From: Gemmatimonadota bacterium
GTDB lineage: Bacteria > Gemmatimonadota > Gemmatimonadetes > Longimicrobiales > Gaopeijiaceae
DNA: 13,871 nt
Direction of reading: 5' to 3'
Assembly: GCA_030550695.1 (NCBI GenBank)
Contig: JAUQOX010000051.1
Coordinates: forward strand, 1-13,871
Shown: positions 8,344 through 13,871 of the stretch, piece after piece
Layout of the letters: each line of letters starts with the position of its first letter
Position numbering within the stretch: position 1 is the first letter of the stretch
Notes under the pieces: model-generated
Database searches by the model: none
What the model was told of the DNA's origin: nothing
The model's input: the letters and a program-made list of their open reading frames with translations, nothing else
Position numbers and translations under genes: made by a program

Positions 8344-8460
8344 ATGCCCACAGGGCGCAGCAAGGAGCGGCTACCCCCTGAGCCAGAGCCGGTCGAATCT
8401 CCGCGTCGGCTTCTGGCCGATGCCACGATCCTTTGGCAGGAGATTCGCCGGTACCCCTAA
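8344..8460 (+). CDS. Possible small ORF (38 aa), hypothetical
   Basis: An ATG at 8344, 24 bp after the M28 stop and in the same frame, opens 38 codons ending in TAA at 8458-8460. The peptide is charged and would be mostly helical after a proline-rich start (LPPEPEPVESPRR, then LLADATILWQEIRRYP). There is no convincing Shine-Dalgarno sequence. Beyond the stop, protein-like segments continue in this frame (RSLRLLLEFGGIHDLG) and then in another frame from 8523 (LALDAAGERAMEPEG), which could point to a disrupted gene with a stop and a frameshift. I recognise no family, and chance is a real alternative. Confidence 0.2.
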   Translation: MPTGRSKERLPPEPEPVESPRRLLADATILWQEIRRYP

Positions 8461-8627
8461 AACGTCCGCGGCGGCAGATCCTTACGGTTGCTTCTGGAAT
8501 TCGGGGGCATCCATGACCTGGGTTGCTCGCCCTCGATGCCGCCGGGGAACGCGCCATGGAGCCGGAAGGGGTCCCCCCGCACAGGCTGACGTCCCTCCTC
8601 CGGCATGCGACGCTTCGGGAAGGCGAG

Positions 8628-8658
8628 GAGATCCCCGCGGAGAAGGGGATGGTGCGTG
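8628..8658. repeat. Imperfect direct repeat, copy 1 of 2 (hairpin-forming)
   Basis: This 31-base unit starts GAGATCCCC and ends AAGGGGATGGTGCG. It is repeated 61 bases downstream with a few changes in the middle. Inside it ATCCCC (8631-8636) can pair with GGGGAT (8645-8650) around an 8-base loop. It lies downstream of sucA on the minus strand. Confidence 0.6.
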
Positions 8659-8688
8659 ACCCACGGCACCCCGGGGGTTTGGCCTGGC

Positions 8689-8720
8689 GAGATCCCCTGG
8701 GAGGAAGGGGATGGTGCGCC
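8689..8720. repeat. Imperfect direct repeat, copy 2 of 2 (hairpin-forming)
   Basis: This second copy keeps the GAGATCCCC start and the GGAAGGGGATGGTGCG end, and differs only in the loop region. ATCCCC (8692-8697) pairs with GGGGAT (8707-8712). The sequence changes fall in the loop and leave the stem intact, as expected if the hairpin, or a protein-binding half-site pair, is what is conserved. Confidence 0.6.
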
Positions 8721-8823
8721 CTCTGCTCGCAGGCCCGGTAGCCCTGCCAACCACCACCGACCGCCTGGCAGAGGGGGGCGGAGAAAACGAATGACCGGAC
8801 TGCCGTGGGCAAGCTCCAGGGAA

Positions 8824-11628
8824 TCAGCGGAGTCCCAGAGCTTCTTCCAGGACCCGCTCCTGGGCTGCCTGGTGGTCCCTTTGGCGGCCCTCCGCGGGGC
8901 TGGCCCGGGGAGGACGCGCGGCATAACGAAGGGGAATGGACCGGGGCACCACCTCCCTCAAGCGCGGTCCCACGAAGCTCAGGGCCCCCTGGTTGGCCGG
9001 TTCCTCCTGGGCCCAAACCACTTCCTCGAGGCGGGGCAGGGCGGCCACAACCTCGGCCAAAGCCTGGGCAGGGAAGGGATAGAGCTCCTCGAGCCGAGCC
9101 ACCGCCACGTGGGTCAGCTCCCCACGTCGGGGGTGCCCCTCGAGTTCATAGGCGATCTTGCCCGAGCAGAGGACCAGACGGGTGACGCCGTGCCCGTGGC
9201 CGTCCCCGAGGAATTGCGGTCCGAGCACCGACAGGAAACGGCCGGACGCCAATTCGGACAGGCGGGAAGTGGCGCGGGGGTGCCTGAGAAGGCTCTTGGG
9301 GGTGAAGATCACCAGGGGCCGAGCCTTGGGGTGAAGGGCTTGCCTTCGGAGAAGGTGAAAGTATTGGGCGGGGGTGCTTGGGAAGGTGATCCGCATGTTC
9401 CCTTCCGCCGCCAACTGCAGGAAGCGTTCAGGCCGGGCCGAGGTGTGCTCCGGGCCTTGACCCTCGTGTCCGTGGGGAAGGAGAAGCACAAGGCGGGAGA
9501 GCTGCCCCCATTTGGCCCTGCCCGAACTCACGAACTGATCCAGGATGACCTGCGCCACATTCACGAAATCCCCGAACTGGGCCTCCCACAGGACGAGACC
9601 GACGCTGCTTGCCACGTCGTACCCGTATTCGAAGCCCAGAACGGCCGTCTCGCTCAACGGGGAATTGTAGACTTCGAATCGGGCCGGGCCGAGGGTGGAG
9701 AGGGGAACGAACCGGCTCCCGTTCTCCACGTCGTGGAGCACCAGGTGGCGCTGGCTGAAGGTACCCCTTTCGGAATCTTGTCCGGTGAGTCGGACTGGGA
9801 TCCCTTCTGCGAGGAGGCTGGCGAACGCCAGCGTCTCGGCGTGGGCCCACTCGAGGGGGGTTTGCGCGTCTGACCCTTCCGCCCGCTTGCGCAGGTGCCT
9901 GCCGAGCTTGGGGTGGATCTGGAAGCCGGGGGGGGTGCTGTGGGCGGCCCGGTTAAGCCGGAGCAGCGTCTCCCAAGGGACCGCAGTTTCCGGAGAGGGA
10001 GACCCCTCGTCCGTTTCCTCCCGGGCCTCCGGGAGGGGGGAGTCCGGTTCCGCCTGGGCCTCCTGCTGAGCGGCCCGGAGTCGTTTGGCCACCTCCTCCT
10101 GCATGGCCCTGGCTTCTGCAGCGGTGACCAGACCTTCACGCTGGAGCTTTTCTGCCCAGAGGGCACGGACGGTGGAGTGTGAGGCAATGGTGCGATAAAG
10201 GGCGGGTTGGGTGTAGGTAGGCTCATCACCCTCGTTGTGACCGTGGCGACGATACCCGACCAGATCGATCACCACGTCGTCGTGGAAGCGGGCCCGGTAG
10301 GCCAGCGCCAGACCCACGGCGGCAAGGCAAGCCTCCGGATCGTCGGCATTCACATGGATGACCGGCATGTCGTAACCTTTGGCCAGGTCCGACGCGTAAC
10401 GGGTGGACCGACCGTCCCGGGGGTCTGTCGTGAATCCCACCTGGTTGTTCACGATGATGTGGAGGGTTCCCCCGGTGGTGAAGCCCCTCAAACGGGCCAA
10501 ATTGAGGGTCTCGGCCACCACGCCTTCGGCGGCAAAGGCGGCATCGCCGTGGATGAGGATGGGCACCACGGAATCCAGATCCTGGGTCACGTCCCTCCCG
10601 GGTCCCGGGAACTGGCGTGCCCTCACCATCCCCTCCACCACGGGGTTCACGAACTCCAGATGGGAGGGATTGGGGGTGAGGGAGACCTTCAGCTCCCCCC
10701 CCTGCGGGAGGGGATAGGTGCCTTCCGAACCCAGATGGTACTTCACGTCGCCCGTGCCCTCCTCATGGGCGGAAGAGGGCCAGGCCGGGACCGTTTTTCC
10801 CTCGAAGCCTTTCAGGATCTCGCGGTAGGGCACTCCCACGATGTGGGCCAGTACGTTCAGGCGGCCCCGGTGGGCCATGCCAATGATGACCTCGCGCCCT
10901 CCCTGCTCCCCGATGCGGACCATGGCCTCGTCCAGCATGGGGACCAGCATATCGGTACCTTCGATGGAGAACCGCTTCTGTCCCAGGTAGGTCCGGTGGA
11001 GAAAGTGCTCCAGGCCTTCAACCTCGCTGAGACGCCACAACAGCCGGCGCTTCTGGGTGTCAGAGAGGGGCTGAGCATAGGCCCCGGACTCCACTTGCTC
11101 CCAGAGCCACCTGGCCTTGATCGGGTCTTCCAGATGCTCGAACTCGTAACCGGACGATCCACAATAGGTGCGCTCGAGGCGTCGGAGAACTTCCGCCAAA
11201 GGCTCGTCTCCCCAGCGAGGCTCTACCACGGACGCCGGAATCGTCTCCAGCTCCTCCATGGACGTGCCGAAGAAAGCGGGGTTCAGCTCAGGATGCCCTG
11301 GAGGTTCGCTTCCCAAGGGATCGAGGCGTGCCCGCTGATGCCCGTGGGCCCGGAAGGCCTGGACGAGCGAAGCCGCCCGTGCCACGAGAGCCAGAAGCCC
11401 CTGGAGGCCTTCCGGGGAAATGGCCGTTGAGGGCGCGGAAGGTGGGGCAGACAGAGCCCGCCCCACCCAGGGGTCCGGCGGGAGGAGCCCTGCGGAGGCC
11501 GCAACCTCGGGGCCTCGTGAAAAGAAAGCCCGCCAGGAGGGGGGGACGGATTCGGGATTACGGGCGAACTCCTCGTAAAGGAGCTGCACGTAGGCCGCAT
11601 TTTGCGGATCGAACAACGGGTCCTTCAT
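8824..11628 (-). CDS. sucA: 2-oxoglutarate dehydrogenase E1 component
   Basis: A 934-aa thiamine-diphosphate enzyme that decarboxylates 2-oxoglutarate and passes the succinyl group to the lipoyl domain of E2 in the TCA cycle. The N-terminal E2-binding-type segment is visible (LYEEFARNPESVPPSWRAFF, 17-36). GMAHRGRLNVLAHI is at 250-263, the ThDP/Mg segment GDAAFAAEGVVAETLNLA at 361-378 with NNQVGFTT at 394-401, and HGHNEGDEPTYTQP at 462-475. The C-terminal transketolase-like half contains FSQRHLVLHD (624-633), GFEYGYDVA (665-673), WEAQFGDFVN (681-690) and HGHEGQGPEHTSARPERFLQ (719-738). Length equals the E. coli type; there is no fused E2 domain as in actinobacterial KGD. The ATG at 11628 follows GGGAGGA by about nine bases; upstream sequence in the same frame is not protein-like. 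An acidic Glu/Pro/Ser linker occupies about 520-550. No sucB or lpd lies next to it, so E2 and E3 must be encoded elsewhere. Confidence 0.97.
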   Translation of the reverse strand: MKDPLFDPQNAAYVQLLYEEFARNPESVPPSWRAFFSRGPEVAASAGLLPPDPWVGRALSAPPSAPSTAISPEGLQGLLALVARAASLVQAFRAHGHQRARLDPLGSEPPGHPELNPAFFGTSMEELETIPASVVEPRWGDEPLAEVLRRLERTYCGSSGYEFEHLEDPIKARWLWEQVESGAYAQPLSDTQKRRLLWRLSEVEGLEHFLHRTYLGQKRFSIEGTDMLVPMLDEAMVRIGEQGGREVIIGMAHRGRLNVLAHIVGVPYREILKGFEGKTVPAWPSSAHEEGTGDVKYHLGSEGTYPLPQGGELKVSLTPNPSHLEFVNPVVEGMVRARQFPGPGRDVTQDLDSVVPILIHGDAAFAAEGVVAETLNLARLRGFTTGGTLHIIVNNQVGFTTDPRDGRSTRYASDLAKGYDMPVIHVNADDPEACLAAVGLALAYRARFHDDVVIDLVGYRRHGHNEGDEPTYTQPALYRTIASHSTVRALWAEKLQREGLVTAAEARAMQEEVAKRLRAAQQEAQAEPDSPLPEAREETDEGSPSPETAVPWETLLRLNRAAHSTPPGFQIHPKLGRHLRKRAEGSDAQTPLEWAHAETLAFASLLAEGIPVRLTGQDSERGTFSQRHLVLHDVENGSRFVPLSTLGPARFEVYNSPLSETAVLGFEYGYDVASSVGLVLWEAQFGDFVNVAQVILDQFVSSGRAKWGQLSRLVLLLPHGHEGQGPEHTSARPERFLQLAAEGNMRITFPSTPAQYFHLLRRQALHPKARPLVIFTPKSLLRHPRATSRLSELASGRFLSVLGPQFLGDGHGHGVTRLVLCSGKIAYELEGHPRRGELTHVAVARLEELYPFPAQALAEVVAALPRLEEVVWAQEEPANQGALSFVGPRLREVVPRSIPLRYAARPPRASPAEGRQRDHQAAQERVLEEALGLR

Positions 11629-11640
11629 AGTCGTTTTCCT

Positions 11641-11658
11641 CCCGGCATCGAGACCGGG
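11641..11658 (-). promoter_or_regulatory. Hairpin abutting the sucA ribosome binding site
   Basis: In the sucA leader, read on the minus strand, CCCGG (11658-11654) can pair with CCGGG (11645-11641) around an 8-base loop. The 3' arm overlaps the first bases of the Shine-Dalgarno sequence GGGAGGA (11643-11637). When folded, the stem would hide part of the ribosome binding site, so it could lower or tune translation. The stem is only five GC pairs, and no experimental support can be drawn from sequence alone. Confidence 0.35.
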
Positions 11659-11674
11659 TGGATGGTGGAGAACA

Positions 11675-11705
11675 AGAGAGAAACTTTTAATCTTAGGGAA
11701 AACGC
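11675..11705. promoter_or_regulatory. AT-rich island in the sucA / yfiH-like divergent intergenic region
   Basis: The 160-bp gap between the divergent sucA (start 11628) and yfiH-like (start 11789) genes is GC-rich except for this patch, which includes AAACTTTTAATCTTAGG on the plus strand and CCTAAGATTAAAAG on the minus strand. TAAGAT (minus) and TTTAAT/TAATCT (plus) resemble -10 boxes, but I could not find a convincing -35 at the right spacing for either. It is the likeliest place for the promoters of both genes. Confidence 0.35.
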
Positions 11706-11788
11706 GGTCCTGAGGGAGGGGGGGAGCGCCGTACGACCTTGCCGGCCCTCGGAGGAACCCGTTCCCCTCCCAACGGGTAGGGGGCCCC

Positions 11789-12757
11789 ATGATGGCACGC
11801 CCGAACCTGCCCGAAGGGGTCGAGGAAGTGGAGGAAGTCCTCCGGGAGGGCCTCCCACCCCTATGGTTCCAGCCTACCTGGGCTGTCCGGTTCCCCTGGT
11901 TGATCCAGGGCATCACCGGTCGCAGGGGATCCGACGGGGATTTTGCCCTGTTCGGAGGAGCGCGGGATCCCGGAGGACCCGCGCGATGGGTCGGTTTGGC
12001 CCGGCGGTTGGGGTTCCCAGGGGTGGTCCACAGCCGGCAGGTCCACGGGGCAGCGGTGAGCGTGGTGGCAACACCGCCCCGCGGACTGGTTCTGGCTCCG
12101 GATCGTGACGGCCATCTCGCCTCCTCCCGAGGGACCTTGCTGGCGGTGACCGTGGCCGATTGTGTGCCGGTGTATTTGACCGATCCCGTTCGGCGGGTCA
12201 TCGGGCTCCTCCACGCCGGCTGGCGGGGAGTGGCGGCTGGAATCCTGGAGGCGGCTTTCCGTCGGCTCCATGCGGAGTGGGGAAGCCTGCCCCGCCAGCT
12301 GGTGATCCACCTTGGGCCAGCCATCTGCGGGGCCTGCTATGAGGTCGGGCCGGACGTCCACGCAGCCCTCGGCCTCGAAGTCCCCTCCGCCCCTCTCCCC
12401 TTGGATCTCCGGGCTGTTCTGGTGAACAGGGCCCTGGCGTTGGGCGTTCCTCCGGCCCATATCACCGTGTCGCGATGGTGCAGCCGTTGTCGGCCCCCGG
12501 GGGCGTTCTTCTCCTACCGAAGGGGTGATTCGGGGCGACAGGTGGCTTTCCTGGGACTGCCGCGGGAAGAAGTAGGCCTTTGCACATGGTGCTCCTGGGC
12601 CAGGGAGGTAAGGAACCGCCGCGGGTCGCGCTTTTTCCTTTGTACGCTGTCCCGTCACGATTCCGCTTTCCCCCGCTACCCGCCCCTTCCCGTCACCCGT
12701 TGCGCGGGTTTCACGACGCAGGGAGGGACGGGGGACGGGCAGAGCGGCGCCGCTTAG
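11789..12757 (+). CDS. YfiH/PgeF-type polyphenol-oxidase-like (laccase-domain) protein with C-terminal extension
   Basis: The core is the Cu-oxidase_4/YfiH fold. Relatives once called laccases have been shown to act as purine nucleoside phosphorylase/adenosine deaminase enzymes (FAMIN/LACC1 group), and E. coli PgeF (YfiH) edits misincorporated L-Ser in peptidoglycan precursors. The metal/active-site triad is visible: His86 in RQVHG, Cys124 in ADCVP and His142 in LHAGWRG. GPAICGACYEVG (176-187) and FFSYRRGDSGRQ (240-251) complete the fold. The protein is 322 aa, whereas the family usually ends soon after the last motif at about 240-260 aa. Here some 62 further residues, rich in Cys and Arg, run to the stop at 12757, one base from the stop of the opposing hydrolase gene. 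The ATG at 11789 follows GTAGGGGG by about five bases. The protein has no signal peptide and should be cytoplasmic. Confidence 0.88.
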   Translation: MMARPNLPEGVEEVEEVLREGLPPLWFQPTWAVRFPWLIQGITGRRGSDGDFALFGGARDPGGPARWVGLARRLGFPGVVHSRQVHGAAVSVVATPPRGLVLAPDRDGHLASSRGTLLAVTVADCVPVYLTDPVRRVIGLLHAGWRGVAAGILEAAFRRLHAEWGSLPRQLVIHLGPAICGACYEVGPDVHAALGLEVPSAPLPLDLRAVLVNRALALGVPPAHITVSRWCSRCRPPGAFFSYRRGDSGRQVAFLGLPREEVGLCTWCSWAREVRNRRGSRFFLCTLSRHDSAFPRYPPLPVTRCAGFTTQGGTGDGQSGAA

Positions 12758-12758
12758 C

Positions 12759-13589
12759 TTAGCTACGTAGGAAATCCGCAACCAAGGTCAGCGACGCCTC
12801 CGGGCACTCTTCCTGGGGCATGTGGCCGCATTGAGGCAGCTTGGCCAGTGTTGCCCGGGGGAGCATTCCCCTGAGACGTTCGCCCATGGCCGGAGGCACC
12901 ACCCGGTCCCCTTCCCCCCAGAGCAGCAGAACGGGAACGGAAAGGTCACCCAGGCCGGTCAGGAGTTCCTCCGCTGCCAACGACCGAAGGGCCCTGGCCG
13001 ATGCGTGGACTGCGTATCGCCCGCCCTTACTCCGTAACGGCCACGCATAAGCTTCCACCTGTTGGGGGGTGACCTTCTCCGGGTGTGCATAGGCCAGCTC
13101 CAGGGCTCTGCGGGCGATCAGTTTGGGGGGAGCGAGCCATAAGAGGAGGAGTCCCACAAAGGGCCGGGAGGCCCGACGAATCCAGGGCGAGAGGGGTTGG
13201 GGAAGGGCTGCGGGAGCCACCAGGACCAGACGGCAAACCCTGGGGTCTTGTTCCCGGAAAAGGTGAAGGGTGGCCAGCAGGACGATTCCCCCTCCCAAGG
13301 AGTGGCCGATCAAGGTGACGTCCCGCAGGTTCTGCTCCTGAAGGAAGTTCCGCAACAGTTGAGCTTGGTCCCACGGGCTGTAGCGATCATCCCTGGGTTT
13401 GGGTGACTTTCCGAATCCCTTCAAATCAACAAGGTAGACACGATGCTCCTGGGCCAGGACGGGAAGCCAGTGCCGCCAAGTAAAGCCGTGCGTCCCGAAG
13501 CCGTGGACCATCACAAGAGGGTTCCCGCCCGCGGGCCCGTGAGCTTCGAAAAAAAGGGGAAAAGGACCCACCTGCCGACCCCGGCCCAA
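12759..13589 (-). CDS. Alpha/beta-fold hydrolase
   Basis: A 276-aa alpha/beta hydrolase of the epoxide hydrolase/esterase/C-C hydrolase superfamily; the substrate cannot be inferred. The oxyanion-side motif is VMVHGFGTHGFTWR (26-39), the nucleophile elbow GHSLGGG places Ser97, and LWGEGDRVVPP gives Asp228 and QCGHMPQEE His256, completing the triad. A cap region lies at about 128-200. Near 145-155 the cap contains a hydrophobic run (FVGLLLLWLAP), which suggests membrane contact or a lipid-like substrate. The longest reading starts at a TTG (13589) with a weak AGG upstream; a GTG at 13571 is an alternative that loses only six residues. The gene starts 12 bp after the stop of the upstream minus-strand gene, so both are probably one transcript. 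Its TAA stop is separated by one base from that of the convergent yfiH-like gene, leaving no room for a terminator between them. Confidence 0.9.
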   Translation of the reverse strand: MGRGRQVGPFPLFFEAHGPAGGNPLVMVHGFGTHGFTWRHWLPVLAQEHRVYLVDLKGFGKSPKPRDDRYSPWDQAQLLRNFLQEQNLRDVTLIGHSLGGGIVLLATLHLFREQDPRVCRLVLVAPAALPQPLSPWIRRASRPFVGLLLLWLAPPKLIARRALELAYAHPEKVTPQQVEAYAWPLRSKGGRYAVHASARALRSLAAEELLTGLGDLSVPVLLLWGEGDRVVPPAMGERLRGMLPRATLAKLPQCGHMPQEECPEASLTLVADFLRS

Positions 13590-13601
13590 GGCAAGCCTGA
13601 T

Positions 13602-13871
13602 TCATTGGCGATTCTTGACCGCCATCACCTCATCTACGTAGCGATCCACCGCAACCAACACCTTCACCAGGTCAGCGGTGTCTTCGGCTTCGGCCAGTTC
13701 CACTGCGAAGCGCAGGAAGATCTGGCGAAGCTCCTCCCTCGGGGAAGTTGCGACGACCTCCTTCTCTTTCTTCCTCTCTTTCGGTGGTTTCCTGGCTTCC
13801 TGGCGAGGGGGACGAGCGGCAGGCTCTCTTTTCCTGCGGCTGGAGCCTCGTTTGGCCTGGGCCTTCCTCCG
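13602..13871 (-). CDS. C-terminal part of a very basic protein, function unknown (cut by window edge)
   Basis: An open frame on the minus strand enters at the right edge and ends with TGA at 13604-13602, giving 89 codons with no plausible start inside the window. The first 38 visible residues are extremely basic: 18 are Lys or Arg, with Pro, Ala and Ser between (for example SSRRKREPAARPPRQ, then KPPKERKKEKE). The last 45 or so are a compact helical segment (REELRQIFLRFAVELAEAED, then DLVKVLVAVDRYVDEVM). Such tails usually bind nucleic acid or act as flexible linkers, but I do not recognise the family. It is followed after 12 bp by the alpha/beta hydrolase gene, so the two are probably co-transcribed. 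GC-rich frames stay open by chance, yet the clean amphipathic ending and the tight junction favour a real gene. Confidence 0.65.
   Translation of the reverse strand, partial: RRKAQAKRGSSRRKREPAARPPRQEARKPPKERKKEKEVVATSPREELRQIFLRFAVELAEAEDTADLVKVLVAVDRYVDEVMAVKNRQ

Larger units (their letters stand above)
8320..8823. other. 504-bp region without a clear gene, between convergent M28 and sucA genes
   Basis: No frame on either strand reads like a conserved protein. It holds a possible 38-aa ORF (8344-8460) directly after the M28 gene, two imperfect copies of a hairpin-forming 31-32-base repeat (8628-8658 and 8689-8720), and a separate hairpin GGTGC...GCACC at 8651-8670. A further GCAGG/CCTGC hairpin lies near 8730-8749. 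The stretch is unusually long for this compact window. It may be the 3' untranslated region of sucA, of the M28 transcript, or the remains of a decayed gene. Confidence 0.5.

Noticed and set aside
8388..8406. A GGTCGAATCT sequence that resembles a tRNA T-loop
   Set aside because: The flanking bases do not form a five-pair T-stem, and no anticodon or acceptor arm fits.
8605..9873. A 422-codon plus-strand frame opposite the 3' part of sucA
   Set aside because: It mirrors the conserved E1 sequence and has no protein-like pattern of its own.
10207..11430. A 407-codon plus-strand frame opposite the 5' part of sucA
   Set aside because: It is the GC-bias shadow of the ThDP-binding half of SucA, with no start signal or family motif.
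11861..12781. A 306-codon minus-strand frame opposite the yfiH-like gene
   Set aside because: The plus strand carries the H-C-H active-site motifs; the antisense translation is low-complexity Pro/Gly/Arg.

Overview
The window is GC-rich bacterial chromosome with GTG and TTG starts as well as ATG, purine-rich Shine-Dalgarno sequences and tightly packed genes. Secreted M28 and S9 peptidases of the types seen here are abundant in Gemmatimonadota and related environmental phyla, so a Gemmatimonadota-like organism is my best guess. No rRNA or other phylogenetic marker is present, so this placement is tentative.

Layout, left to right. (1) A plus-strand CapA-family secreted metallophosphatase-like protein (1-1353), probably missing its extreme N-terminus at the window edge. 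(2) A perfect 11-bp hairpin (1479-1505) between convergent genes. (3) A minus-strand block: a DEDDh 3'-5' exonuclease with an ExoX-type C-terminal segment (5701-4892), a small four-helix membrane protein (4823-4440), and a large secreted S9D glutamyl-endopeptidase-like protein (4231-1544). (4) After a 223-bp divergent intergenic region, a plus-strand pair: a PIG3-like NAD(P)H:quinone oxidoreductase (5925-6917) and a secreted M28 metallopeptidase with a C-terminal Fn3-like domain (6937-8319), 19 bp apart. (5) A 504-bp stretch (8320-8823) without a clear gene, holding a possible 38-aa ORF and two imperfect copies of a hairpin-forming repeat. (6) Minus-strand 2-oxoglutarate dehydrogenase E1 (sucA, 11628-8824), standing without sucB or lpd. 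(7) A divergent YfiH/PgeF-type multicopper-polyphenol-oxidase-like protein (11789-12757) with an unusual C-terminal extension. (8) A convergent minus-strand alpha/beta hydrolase (13589-12759), preceded by the 3' end of a very basic uncharacterised protein (13871-13602).

How the genes work together: the content is mostly housekeeping and degradative. SucA belongs to the TCA cycle. The S9, M28 and CapA-like proteins carry, or appear to carry, export signals and would act outside the cytoplasm, consistent with peptide scavenging and envelope work. The YfiH-like protein is probably a cytoplasmic purine-nucleoside enzyme. There is no phage, IS element, CRISPR array, toxin-antitoxin pair, tRNA or rRNA that I can support.

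I do not see a clear new multi-gene system. The points most worth a second look are the Asp that replaces the first zinc-ligand His in the M28 peptidase, the Cys/Arg-rich tail of the YfiH-like protein that ends one base from the opposing gene, the structured 504-bp gap downstream of sucA, a hairpin next to the sucA ribosome binding site, and the basic-tailed protein cut by the right edge.
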